Positions 16,901 through 24,046 of a DNA stretch of 64,000 nt are shown one piece after another. The DNA comes from Paracidovorax citrulli. GTDB lineage: Bacteria > Pseudomonadota > Gammaproteobacteria > Burkholderiales > Burkholderiaceae_C. Every line of letters begins with the position of its first letter. Within the stretch, counting starts at the first letter, position 1. The DNA lies in the NCBI RefSeq assembly GCF_900100305.1, contig NZ_FNEY01000013.1:59342-123341 (forward strand), written 5' to 3'. The notes beneath the pieces are model-generated. The model was not told the DNA's origin. It did no database searches and saw only the letters and a program-made list of their open reading frames with translations. The translations under genes and the position numbers were made by a program.

Positions 16901-18481
16901 TACGGCTGGACGCGGGAGGAAGCGACCGGGCAGTCCATCGCCGAGCTGCTCTACCAGGATACGCAGGAATTCCTGCGGGCGACCCGGGCCACGCAGGAGC
17001 AGGGGGAATGGGCGGGGGAGATCGTCCAGTTCCACCGCGACGGGCGGCGCCTGGACGTGGAAGGCCGCTGGACGCTGATCCAGGGCGAGCAGGGGCAGCC
17101 GGACGCCATTCTGGCCATCGATACCGATATCGGCCAGCGCAAGGCCACGGAGCGGGAGATCCAGCGGCTGGCGTTCTACGATTCGCTGACCGGACTGCCC
17201 AACCGCATGCTGCTGATGGACCGCATGCGCCATGCCCTGGCCACGGCGCAGCGGCGCCGGCAGGGGGGTGCGCTGCTCTTCATCGACCTGGACAACTTCA
17301 AGACGCTCAACGACACCCTGGGCCATGACCAGGGCGACGTGCTCCTGCAGCAGGTGGCTGCCCGCCTGAACACCTGTGTACGCTCCGTGGACACCGTGGC
17401 CCGGCTGGGCGGCGACGAATTCGTGGTGATGATCGAGGGCCTCAGCACCCATCCCGGCGAGCTGGCCATGAGCGCCCGCACCGTGGGCGAGAAGATCCTG
17501 GCCGTGCTGGCCACGCCGTACGTGCTGCAGGGCTACCACTACCGCAGCACGCCCAGCATCGGCGTGGCGCCTTTCGGCGACGGCCGGACTTCGACCGTGG
17601 GCGAACTCCTCAAGCAGGCCGACCTCGCCATGTACCAGGCCAAGACCGCGGGGCGCAATACGCTGCGGTTCTTCGACCCGGGCATGCAGGCGGTGGTCAC
17701 CGCCCGCGCGGAACTGGAGAACGACCTGCGTACCGCACTGGCGCGGGAGCAGTTCATGCTGCACTACCAGCCGCAGATCGACCGCCGGGGCAGCGTGACG
17801 GGGGTGGAGGCGCTCGTGCGCTGGCCGCATCCGCAGCGCGGCATGGTGTCCCCGGGGGAATTCATCCCGCTGGCCGAGGAAACCGGCCTCGTGCTGCCCC
17901 TGGGCCGCTGGGTGCTGCACACGGCCTGTGCCCAGCTGGCGCGCTGGCAGCACGTTCCCGGGCGCGGGCATCTCAGCATGGCGGTGAACGTGAGTTCGCG
18001 CCAGTTCCACCACGAGGCTTTCGTGGAAGACGTGGTGCGAGCCATCACCGCGACAGGCGCGCCGGCATCGCGGCTGAAGCTGGAACTGACCGAGAGCCTC
18101 TTCGTCGAGGACATGGAAACCACCATCGCCACCATGGCCGCGCTGCGGTCCCACGGGGTGGGGTTCTCTCTGGACGACTTCGGAACGGGGTATTCCTCGC
18201 TGAGTTATCTCAAGCGCATGCCGCTGGACCAATTGAAGATCGACCAGAGCTTCGTGCGCGACCTGCTCGCCGACCCGAACGACGCTGCCATCGTGGACAC
18301 GATCATCGCGCTCTCGCGCAGCCTGGGCCTGGACGTCATCGCCGAGGGCGTGGAAACCGCCGAACAGCGCACCCGCCTGGAACAGGCGGGCTGCCGCGCC
18401 TACCAGGGTTACTTCTTCAGCCGGCCGCTGCCCGAAACCGCCCTGGAAGATTTCCTGGTCCAGAAGCTGCCCTCGCGCTGA
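13982..18481 (+). CDS. Multi-sensor diguanylate cyclase/phosphodiesterase (GAF-PAS-GAF-PAS-GAF-GAF-PAS-GGDEF-EAL)
   Basis: A 1499-residue cytoplasmic signalling protein. Reading from the N-terminus: GAF (about 10-170), PAS/PAC (180-300), GAF (315-465), PAS (470-590), GAF (595-765), GAF (775-935), PAS (945-1060), GGDEF (1065-1225) and EAL (1240-1495). The cyclase motif GGDEF (1143-1147) and the phosphodiesterase motif EAL (1276-1278), followed by DDFGTGYSSLSYLK, are intact, so both synthesis and hydrolysis of cyclic di-GMP are possible. No membrane segment or signal peptide was seen, so inputs are intracellular (redox, ligand or gas binding by PAS/GAF). Domain borders are by eye. It stands alone and its stop is 264 bp before the first origin-like module. 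Confidence 0.9.
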   Translation: MPARTDPDYRRLVALHACAILETPAEDTFDQLARLAAHLCGAAVAAIGFMDAGREWFKASAGMELGTLQNLAGDHSLCRLALGGRLVQVEDAQVDPVLRSHPLVQGPSRMRMAACMPIKTTDGLTLGAVVVLDTARRALEESHREALVAIASQAMALLELRRQRRDVARRAQERALSEERFHLVARATADAIWDWNLTDDSMWWNEGMEVLFGVPLHTLPHDSTSWTQRLHPEDSDRVLESIHAAIEGDALHWMDEYRFRRQDGTYAWIRDRGFVIRDAQGQGQRMVGGMTDISAQKQSALQAQRDAGAHAELVRVQQRMSALDLPMEEVLLLAARTAMDLGDGQGAMVVLREGDRLRVRASTGPRAAPLDDTRPMLGYPLWQQLEAEQTVLHSDGSQQHALFATDEGQHGLLSFIAAPLRAGDTVLGMLKVNADPVFTFSQRQVAYVQILAESLGAVLQLRSYAAQLSASELQYRSLFDAHPQPMWVYERGSLRILAVNRAMVRHYGYEEAELLRMTTAQLWPEQERSRQEIEARALPPGVRRDAVHRRHCKKDGTPIDMEVYAGDTTFNGRAARQVLATDVTQRMRMERELARVGTVQRLLGACNEALVRATGETALLSEVCRIAREVGGYRSAWVGMVRHWNGTGRQSIEPVAWAGLTAVGVETLRPSGTPDAPWTPHSPGPSGEALRSGRPVIVRDLRQAPDADLWARPLRQLGLPAVISLPLRDAEQVFGLLTLYPEEVLETGAEETELLQQLANDIAFGLGSLRTRQDQQRLQAVVLKAAAAVSASTGAQFFRQLASHMCDALGAQAGCVTRLLPQPGGQIPRAVTLSRVEEGVVQPNAEYALEGTPSMRLVNEAECVIPEGIAELYPGSPVARLGAQAYVGLQLRSAEGQPIGFVFVVFREPLQQPGMVISTLRIFAARAAAEMARQASDAHIRRQASLLDKARDAIIVRDLDHRITFWNEGAERLYGWTREEATGQSIAELLYQDTQEFLRATRATQEQGEWAGEIVQFHRDGRRLDVEGRWTLIQGEQGQPDAILAIDTDIGQRKATEREIQRLAFYDSLTGLPNRMLLMDRMRHALATAQRRRQGGALLFIDLDNFKTLNDTLGHDQGDVLLQQVAARLNTCVRSVDTVARLGGDEFVVMIEGLSTHPGELAMSARTVGEKILAVLATPYVLQGYHYRSTPSIGVAPFGDGRTSTVGELLKQADLAMYQAKTAGRNTLRFFDPGMQAVVTARAELENDLRTALAREQFMLHYQPQIDRRGSVTGVEALVRWPHPQRGMVSPGEFIPLAEETGLVLPLGRWVLHTACAQLARWQHVPGRGHLSMAVNVSSRQFHHEAFVEDVVRAITATGAPASRLKLELTESLFVEDMETTIATMAALRSHGVGFSLDDFGTGYSSLSYLKRMPLDQLKIDQSFVRDLLADPNDAAIVDTIIALSRSLGLDVIAEGVETAEQRTRLEQAGCRAYQGYFFSRPLPETALEDFLVQKLPSR

Positions 18482-18744
18482 CCGTGCGGCAGGGTGCGCG
18501 CGCACTGGCGGCACGCACAGGAAAACACGCCTCCAGGCCTCCCGGAGGCTGCACAAGCCCGCGGAAAGACCACGCGGCAGCCCCCCTACTGCCTCCCCTC
18601 CGAATGCGCCCCTGCGGCCTTCTCATGCCCATCCATGGGCAGGACGACGTAAGGATGGCACCTGCGCATCGGCAGCACATGGACAGGTCCTCGAATCGCC
18701 TTGCGCGCTTCCCGGGTAGTCCGGTTCGGCTCCGGCCCCCGGTT

Positions 18745-18818
18745 GTTCCTTGTTCTTCCTTGTATGTCTTTATAAAACCATAGTCGTAGTAGTAAGGCCG
18801 GGCTGCGGCTGTGGACAA
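18745..18818 (+). repeat. Origin-like module, copy A
   Basis: Order of elements: GTTCCTTGTT (18745-18754), AT-rich TTTATAAAACCATAG (18769-18783), TAGTAGTAAGG (18787-18797), a 12-bp GC-rich spacer, and the DnaA-box-like TGTGGACAA (18810-18818). TAG-type triplets next to a GC cluster and DnaA box are what has been described as the DnaA-trio unwinding element. By hand alignment 58 of 74 positions match copy B, with no gaps. Confidence 0.6.
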
Positions 18819-19070
18819 CCGGAATTTTCCGTTGCGGGACAAGGCACTTGCCTCGCCGGCAACCATGTGGGTGGAACAGGGCTGCCGCTGTCGTCCCGCC
18901 GGGGACAAATGCAGCGGGACGGCCTTCGCTGTGGACAAGGCGGCACTTGTGCGAAAGATGTCCCCAGGTTTGTCCCGGAATCCGGGCGCGGCGGCCTTGC
19001 CGAGGCCCGGACCTGGCGCGATGCCGACGCTGACGGGGCGGCCTCGGCCTTTGCCACGGCCCCGGAGGAT

Positions 19071-19144
19071 GTTCCTTGTTATTCCTTGAAAGCTTTTATA
19101 AAACCATAGGAATAGTAGTAAGGGGGCGCCCTCGGTGTGGACAA
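19071..19144 (+). repeat. Origin-like module, copy B
   Basis: Same element order and exactly the same internal spacing as copy A, offset by 326 bp: GTTCCTTGTT (19071-19080), TTTATAAAACCATAG (19095-19109), TAGTAGTAAGG (19113-19123), 12-bp GC spacer of different sequence, TGTGGACAA (19136-19144). The spacer is conserved in length and GC content but matches copy A at only 4 of 12 positions, which argues for selection on geometry. Confidence 0.6.
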
Positions 19145-19346
19145 GCCCTTTTTCCCCAATGTTGGCAAGCACTTGGGATCTCTACAAGCCTGTGGCCTGC
19201 GGACGGGTGAACGCGGGCGCAGCCAGACAACAACTTCGCCCGCCGGCCGGTGGCGGTGGATAACCCGGAGATGTGCCTGAAATTCTCCCCAGCTTTATGC
19301 ACAGCCCGTGGCCGGCAGGCCGCTTCAGCCGGGCTGCGCCAAAGAA

Positions 19347-19369
19347 AAAGCCCCGCAGGGCGGGGCTTT
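19347..19369 (-). terminator. Intrinsic terminator of pagL
   Basis: On the minus strand the stem AAAGCCCCGC/GCGGGGCTTT with a CCT loop runs into TTTTTCTTT. It lies 24 nt beyond the pagL stop codon. Confidence 0.85.
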
Positions 19370-19392
19370 GAAAAGGAGGGGAGAGGGCGCCG

Positions 19393-19977
19393 TCAGAAGT
19401 GGTACGCATACCGCAGCTGGACGAAGTTCTCTCCCGGATTGGGGCGCTTGATGCCGGCGTTGGAGAGATGCTGCACGCGGATCGCGATCTCGTGCTGGCG
19501 CTGGGCTCCCAGGCTGTAGCCCAGGCCCAGATGGGACGCGAAGTTGTACCGGGTGCTGAATTCCTTGTGGGACGTGTGATAGCGCTTGTCCATGTACGTG
19601 ATGCCGATCCCGCCTTCCAGGAACCACGGGGAGCGGCCGCTGTCGGGACGCAGCCGGAAAGTGGGCGTGACGCCGGCCAGGGTGGCGTGGCCGGAGCCGC
19701 CGGACTCACCGTCGTAGGACCACCGGCTCGCATAGATGTCCCAGTAGCCGCGCACTTCGCTGCCCCAGAGCTCGCTGCGCCAGGATGTCCATGGCAGGGT
19801 GACGCCGAGCGTGGCGGAGTCGGTCTGGCGCTCCGCCCAGCCTCCCTGCACGTACACGGAAGGGCGCTCCGGGGCAGCCTGGGCCTGGGCACCGGCTGCG
19901 GAGACGACCGCCAGAATGAAAAAAGCGCCCCGGGCCGCCAGAGGGGCCACGAGGCGCTTCGTGAATGAATGGTGCAT
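19393..19977 (-). CDS. pagL: PagL-type lipid A 3-O-deacylase
   Basis: A 194-residue outer-membrane beta-barrel esterase that removes the 3-O-linked acyl chain of lipid A. A signal peptide ends near AQAQA (about residue 34). The C-terminal part has the family signature HLSNAGIKRPNPGENF, containing the catalytic His-x-Ser and the later Glu, and the protein ends in the aromatic YAYHF expected for an outer-membrane protein. Length is close to other PagL proteins. It is followed by a clear terminator. In other species pagL is under PhoP-type control; here only short inverted repeats are visible upstream. Confidence 0.88.
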   Translation of the reverse strand: MHHSFTKRLVAPLAARGAFFILAVVSAAGAQAQAAPERPSVYVQGGWAERQTDSATLGVTLPWTSWRSELWGSEVRGYWDIYASRWSYDGESGGSGHATLAGVTPTFRLRPDSGRSPWFLEGGIGITYMDKRYHTSHKEFSTRYNFASHLGLGYSLGAQRQHEIAIRVQHLSNAGIKRPNPGENFVQLRYAYHF

Positions 19978-20009
19978 TTTGCGAATTCCCGGTTATGTCG
20001 CAACCGTAA

Positions 20010-20030
20010 GGTTACACAATCGACGTAACC
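20010..20030. promoter_or_regulatory. Inverted repeat upstream of pagL
   Basis: GGTTAC (20010-20015) and GTAACC (20025-20030) are separated by 9 bp, with a further AACC/GGTT dyad at 20002-20013. The block is 33-53 bp upstream of the pagL start codon and may bind a response regulator. Unassigned. Confidence 0.35.
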
Positions 20031-20093
20031 CACTGTAGGACAGGGGCTGGGAGGCCCGCTGTAGGTGGCCGCCGCATGCGCGGCGGACCCGCA

Positions 20094-20642
20094 TTACTGT
20101 GGTGCCGGAGCCGCAGGGGCCGGTGCCGTGCCGCCGTGCCGGCGGGCAGGCCCGTTGTCGCCGTGCATCCCCTTGTGGCGGGGGCCGTGCATGCCGACGT
20201 GTTCGGCGTCGAACACCTTTTGCTGTGCCGGGGTGAGCGCGGCATAGAAGGTTTTCGTGGCGTCGTCCCGGCGGTCCGCTTCGGCGTTGTGCTGGGCGCG
20301 CAGTGCCCGCATGCGGTCGATGCGTTCCGGCGTGGTCAGCTGTGCCATTCCGGCCATGTCCGGGCGCGGGCCCTGCGGGCGCATGGCCGCGGTGAAGGCG
20401 TCCCATGCCGGTTGCTGGGCCGGCGTGAGCTGCAGCTTCTGCCGGAGGGCCTCTGCACGCTGGGCCATGCGGGCTTCGCGTTCCCCGGGGGCGGGCATGC
20501 GGTGCGGGCGTTCGGCGCCGGCCGTGGGGGACGCGGCCGGCGTGGCGGGCTGCTGCGCGAAGGACGGAGCCGCCAGCAGGGCCGTCAGTGCGGCGGCCGT
20601 GGCTGCGGTGGCGAAGCGTCGTTGCAGGAAAAGTGCGGTCAT
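20094..20642 (-). CDS. Spy/CpxP-like periplasmic LTXXQ protein
   Basis: A 182-residue exported protein with a signal peptide cleaved near SFAQQ (about residue 30). It has two LTXXQ motifs, QLTPAQQPAWDAF and LTPAQQKVFDAEH, separated by a helical Arg/Met-rich segment, which is the Spy/CpxP/CnrX-type pattern. Such proteins act as periplasmic chaperones or sensors of envelope and metal stress. The His/Gly-rich tail (GMHGPRHKGMHGDNG) could bind metal. It has a likely Shine-Dalgarno (AAAGGACA) before ATG 20642 and ends 116 nt before pagL, so the two may be co-expressed. Confidence 0.8.
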   Translation of the reverse strand: MTALFLQRRFATAATAAALTALLAAPSFAQQPATPAASPTAGAERPHRMPAPGEREARMAQRAEALRQKLQLTPAQQPAWDAFTAAMRPQGPRPDMAGMAQLTTPERIDRMRALRAQHNAEADRRDDATKTFYAALTPAQQKVFDAEHVGMHGPRHKGMHGDNGPARRHGGTAPAPAAPAPQ

Positions 20643-20884
20643 GGCGATGTCCTTTCATGTCCCCTTCGGGGGGGCGTTGCCGCCGCGACCGGTGCGGTGC
20701 GGCGGTTGGAAGCCAGTGTCGGCCGCCCGTGTATCCCCGCCATGAGGGGGGCGTGTGGCTGTGTAAAGTTGTGCCAAGGTTCTGTGACCCCGCCGGGGCG
20801 CGCAGCAACGACAATGGCGCCCTTTTTCGCCGGCACCGCGGCCGGCGTGCCCGCCGCAGGGCGATATCGCACACAAGGAATTCC

Positions 20885-21880
20885 GTGTTCAAGAACATGA
20901 TCATCTACCGCATCGCCGAGTGGCATGCGGAACTGCCCCAGCTCGAGGAAGCCCTGGCCCGCACCCCGTTCGTGGAATGCGGCGCCACCCAGGAAAAATC
21001 CGTGGGCTGGGTACCGCCCCGGGGCGAGGCCCACGGCGCGCTCGCCGAATCCGTGGGCGGCCAGTGGATCCTGCGTTTCATGACCGAGTCCAAGATGCTC
21101 CCGGGATCGGTCCTGGCGCGCAAGGTCAAGGACAAGGCCGCTCGCATCGAGAAGGAAACCGGCCGCAAGCCGGGCAAGAAGGAAACCCGCGAACTCAAGG
21201 AAGAGGCCAAGCTCGACCTGCTGCCGATGGCGTTCACCAAGCAGGGATCGATGTGGGTCTGGATCGACACCGAGGCGCGCCTGCTGGTGCTCGACACCGG
21301 CAGCCAGGGCCGGGCCGACGAGGTCGTCTCGCTGCTGGTGGAAGCGCTGCCGGGCCTGTCGGTCTCCCTGCTCGATACGCAGACTGCGCCGCAGGCGGCC
21401 ATGGCCCACTGGCTCAAGGAGCAGGAACCTCCGGTGGGCTTCAGCGTGGACCGCGAGTGCGAACTCAAAAGCGCCGATGAATCCAAGGCCGTGGTCCGCT
21501 ATGCGCGCCATCCGCTGGACATCGACGAGATCCGTGAGCACATCGCCGCCGGCAAGCTGCCCACCAAGCTCGCGATGAGCTGGGACGACCGCGTCGCCTT
21601 CGTGCTGACCGAGGGCTTGCAGATCAAGAAGGTGTCGTTCCTCGACACGGTGTTCGAGGGCCGGGGACAGGACGATTCGGGCTTCGACACCGACGTGGCG
21701 ATCGCCACGGGCGAACTCTCCAAGCTGATCCCTGACCTGATCGAGGCGCTGGGCGGCGAGGGCCGCACGGGCCTGGACGGCCCGGCGCCGGCACCCGGCG
21801 AGCGCCAGGCCGAGGCGGGTGGTGCCGCCACCGCACAGGCCGCTGCCACGGCGGACGCGGACGACGACGCACCGTTCTGA
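20885..21880 (+). CDS. rdgC: Recombination-associated protein RdgC
   Basis: A 331-residue ring-forming, non-specific DNA-binding protein that modulates RecA. Family sequence is clear from FKNMIIYRI at the N-terminus through VECGATQEKSVGWVPPRG, WILRFMTESKMLPGSVL, and KPGKKETRELKEEAKLDLLPMAF. I start it at GTG 20885 rather than ATG 20897 because the preceding VFKN matches the conserved FKN of other RdgC proteins and AAGGA lies six nt upstream of the GTG. The C-terminal 45 residues are an Ala/Glu/Asp-rich tail not expected in E. coli RdgC. Divergent from the Spy-like gene. Confidence 0.93.
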   Translation: MFKNMIIYRIAEWHAELPQLEEALARTPFVECGATQEKSVGWVPPRGEAHGALAESVGGQWILRFMTESKMLPGSVLARKVKDKAARIEKETGRKPGKKETRELKEEAKLDLLPMAFTKQGSMWVWIDTEARLLVLDTGSQGRADEVVSLLVEALPGLSVSLLDTQTAPQAAMAHWLKEQEPPVGFSVDRECELKSADESKAVVRYARHPLDIDEIREHIAAGKLPTKLAMSWDDRVAFVLTEGLQIKKVSFLDTVFEGRGQDDSGFDTDVAIATGELSKLIPDLIEALGGEGRTGLDGPAPAPGERQAEAGGAATAQAAATADADDDAPF

Positions 21881-21920
21881 CCGGGCGGCACGGTCCGGCC
21901 CTGACGCGGACCGGTGCGGC

Positions 21921-21926
21921 TACCAT
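21921..21926 (+). promoter_or_regulatory. -10-like hexamer before the SpmAB-fusion gene
   Basis: TACCAT ends 8 nt before ATG 21935 with only C-rich sequence and no Shine-Dalgarno between; leaderless-type arrangement. Confidence 0.4.
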
Positions 21927-21934
21927 CGCCCCCC

Positions 21935-23188
21935 ATGGCGCTCAACTGGGTCTGGATCGGCTTTTTCACCATCGCGTTCGTGACCGCCGCCACGCGCTGG
22001 GCCCTGGGCGACGCGGATGTCTTCCAGGCGCTGCTGGCCGCGATGTTCACGGCCGCGCGCTCGGGTTTCGAGATTTCCATTGGCCTGGCCGGCGTGATGG
22101 CGCTCTGGCTGGGCCTGATGCGCGTGGGCGAGCGCGCCGGCATGGTGGAACTGCTCGCGCGCGCGGCCGGTCCGCTGCTGCGGCGCCTCTTTCCCGGGGT
22201 GCCGCAGGGCCATCCGGCGCAGGGCGCGATGACCATGAATTTCTCGGCCAACCTGCTGGGCCTGGACAACGCGGCCACGCCGCTCGGGCTCACCGCCATG
22301 CGCGAGCTGCAGTCGCTGCACACCGGCCCGCGCGATACGGCCAGCGATGCGCAGATCATGTTCGTGGTCATGAACACGGCCGGGCTCACGCTGATCCCCA
22401 CCTCGGTGATCGCGATCCGCCAGAGCGTCGCGGTGCAGCAGGGGCTGGGCGCGGGCTTCAACGCGGCGGATATCTTCCTGCCCACGCTGCTGGTCACCTT
22501 CATCGCGCTGATCGCGGGCGTGCTGGCCGTGGGCCTGTGCCAGCGGCTGCCGCTCTGGCGCCCCCGGCTGCTGCTGCCGCTCGCAGCCGTGTCCGGGCTG
22601 CTGGGCGCGGCCGTGTGGGCGCTGGGCCGGCTGCCCGCCGAGCAGGCGTCCCGCATCGCGGGCACCCTCGGCGCGGCGGTGATCCTCGGCATCGTGATGC
22701 TCTTCATCCTGGCCGGGGCGGTGCGCCGCATCAATGTGTACGACGCCTTCATCGATGGCGCCAGGGAAGGCTTCGGCGTGGCGGTGCAGATCGTGCCCTA
22801 CCTGGTGGCGATCCTGGTGGCCATCGGCGTCTTTCGCGCGGCCGGCTGCATGGACGCGCTGCTGGCGGCCGTCGGCGCGGGCGTGGCAGCGCTGGGCTGG
22901 AACACGGATTTCCTGCCGGCCCTGCCGGTGGGCCTGATGCGGGTGCTGTCCGGCGCGGGCGCGCGCGGGCTCATGATCGACGTGATGCAGGCGCACGGCG
23001 TGGACTCGTTCGCCGGGCGGCTCGCCGCGGTCATGCAGGGCTCCGCCGAGACCACCTTCTACGTGCTGGCGGTGTACTTCGGCAGCGTGGGCGTGAAGCA
23101 CACACGCCATGCCCTGGCCTGCGCGCTGTTCGCCGATGCCGTGGGGCTGGCCGCGGCGATCGCGGTGGGGTATGCGATGCTGCGGTGA
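21935..23188 (+). CDS. Nucleoside-recognition (Gate) membrane protein, SpmA-SpmB fusion
   Basis: A 417-residue polytopic membrane protein. The N-terminal half (about 1-200) has the SpmA pattern with MTMNFSANLLGLDNAATPLGLTAM; the C-terminal half (about 245-417) has the SpmB pattern with DAFIDGAREGFGVAVQIVPYLVAILVA and QGSAETTFYVLAVYFGSVGVK. In Bacillus these are two separate spore-maturation proteins; fused forms are common in non-sporulating proteobacteria, where the role is unknown. The nucleoside-recognition (Gate) domain suggests transport or sensing. Roughly ten hydrophobic segments are visible. Earlier in-frame codons exist, but ATG 21935 fits family alignments. Confidence 0.85.
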   Translation: MALNWVWIGFFTIAFVTAATRWALGDADVFQALLAAMFTAARSGFEISIGLAGVMALWLGLMRVGERAGMVELLARAAGPLLRRLFPGVPQGHPAQGAMTMNFSANLLGLDNAATPLGLTAMRELQSLHTGPRDTASDAQIMFVVMNTAGLTLIPTSVIAIRQSVAVQQGLGAGFNAADIFLPTLLVTFIALIAGVLAVGLCQRLPLWRPRLLLPLAAVSGLLGAAVWALGRLPAEQASRIAGTLGAAVILGIVMLFILAGAVRRINVYDAFIDGAREGFGVAVQIVPYLVAILVAIGVFRAAGCMDALLAAVGAGVAALGWNTDFLPALPVGLMRVLSGAGARGLMIDVMQAHGVDSFAGRLAAVMQGSAETTFYVLAVYFGSVGVKHTRHALACALFADAVGLAAAIAVGYAMLR

Positions 23189-23194
23189 ACCGTT

Positions 23195-23662
23195 CTACGG
23201 TGCCTTAGCCACTGCCGGAATCGTGCCAGCGACGGGCGCGCCTTCCTTCTCGGTCGAGCGATCGAACACCAGCGTCTGGCCGAACACCAGCTGTACCCAG
23301 GTGGGGTAGGTATAGGCCGTGCCCTTGTTGTGGTCGATGATGGCGCCGATACCGCCACCGAAAATGATGTTGCCTGCCAGGCCTGCGTTGGCCCGCGAGA
23401 TGCCTCGGCCGACGGCGTCCGGGTGCCGCGGGTCCTTGCAGACGATGTCCAGATCCTTGCCGGAGCGGCGGACCTGCGACGTGACGCCGGACTTGACCGC
23501 CGTCGTGCCGTAGTCATTCGTGACACTGCATTCAGCCCCCGAGACAAGCTCGCCCTTGTCGTTCTTGGTGTCGATCTTCATCGGCTGGGTCGTGTCGTTG
23601 ACCACCGAAGCGCAGCCCGTGAGTGCCAGGGCCGTGGCGATCCCCAAAATCATGCGTTGCAT
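23195..23662 (-). CDS. Lipoprotein of unknown function
   Basis: A 155-residue protein with a short signal sequence MQRMILGIATALALTGC; the lipobox LTGC places the lipidated Cys at residue 17. The mature part begins SVVNDTTQPMKIDT and contains four further cysteines and a glycine-rich hydrophobic patch (NIIFGGGIGAIID), a pattern seen in lipoproteins annotated as translation-initiation-like or Pcp-like without known function. The start ATG 23662 has GGAGGG eight nt upstream. It converges with the SpmAB gene (6 nt apart). Export and lipidation are well supported; function is not. Confidence 0.75.
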   Translation of the reverse strand: MQRMILGIATALALTGCASVVNDTTQPMKIDTKNDKGELVSGAECSVTNDYGTTAVKSGVTSQVRRSGKDLDIVCKDPRHPDAVGRGISRANAGLAGNIIFGGGIGAIIDHNKGTAYTYPTWVQLVFGQTLVFDRSTEKEGAPVAGTIPAVAKAP

Positions 23663-23794
23663 GCATCCCTCCATTTCCTTGCTGTTGAGCAAGGGGATTG
23701 TAACTATATGAAACCACAAAAGCGTTCGATAGTTGCAACCGTTGCCGGACAATCCGACGTTCCTTCCTTCTTTGAACCGATCCAGGACACCCCC

Positions 23795-24043
23795 GTGACC
23801 GACGCAGTGCAACGCCCCGAACTCCCCGACCACCTCTCCATCGACCCGCGCAGCAAGTTCCACGTGCCCGCCGTCTTCGAGCACGACATCGGCATCCGCT
23901 TCAACGGCAAGGAGCGTTTCGACGTGGAAGAGTATTGCGTGAGCGAAGGCTGGATCAAGGTGCCGGCCGGCAAGACGGTGGACCGCAAGGGCCGGCCGCT
24001 GCTCCTCACGCTCAAGGGGACGGTGGAAGCGTTCTACAAATAA
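23795..24043 (+). CDS. DUF3297-family protein
   Basis: An 82-residue soluble protein with the family pattern LPDHLSIDPRSKFH, IGIRFNGKERFDVEEYCVSEGWI and AGKTVDRKGRPLLLTLKG. The function of DUF3297 is unknown. I start at GTG 23795, which gives the usual family length and has AGGA nine nt upstream; an in-frame ATG at 23708 would add 29 residues without family resemblance. Its stop is 3 nt from the converging stop of the STY0301-like gene. Confidence 0.75.
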   Translation: MTDAVQRPELPDHLSIDPRSKFHVPAVFEHDIGIRFNGKERFDVEEYCVSEGWIKVPAGKTVDRKGRPLLLTLKGTVEAFYK

Positions 24044-24046
24044 AAA

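Larger units (their letters stand above)
18482..19346. other. Gene-free region with duplicated origin-like modules
   Basis: No convincing gene is present on either strand. Instead there are two copies of a 74-bp module (separate entries), a third TGTGGACAA at 18930-18938 and a GGTGGATAA at 19255-19263. All four DnaA-box-like elements have the same orientation. Several other GGGACAA and TTGTCC words occur between the modules. The features recall a bacterial replication origin, but no dnaA, dnaN or rpmH is in the window, so this may be oriC, a secondary DnaA-binding locus, or a relic. Confidence 0.55.

Noticed and set aside
13889..18556. Very long minus-strand open frame (1555 codons) opposite the GGDEF/EAL gene
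   Set aside because: Antisense shadow of a GC-rich gene; His/Arg/Gly-rich composition with no domain, whereas the plus strand has complete recognised domains.
23855..23871. parS-like TTCCACGTGCCCGCC
   Set aside because: Only the central CACGTG half matches; the right arm is wrong.
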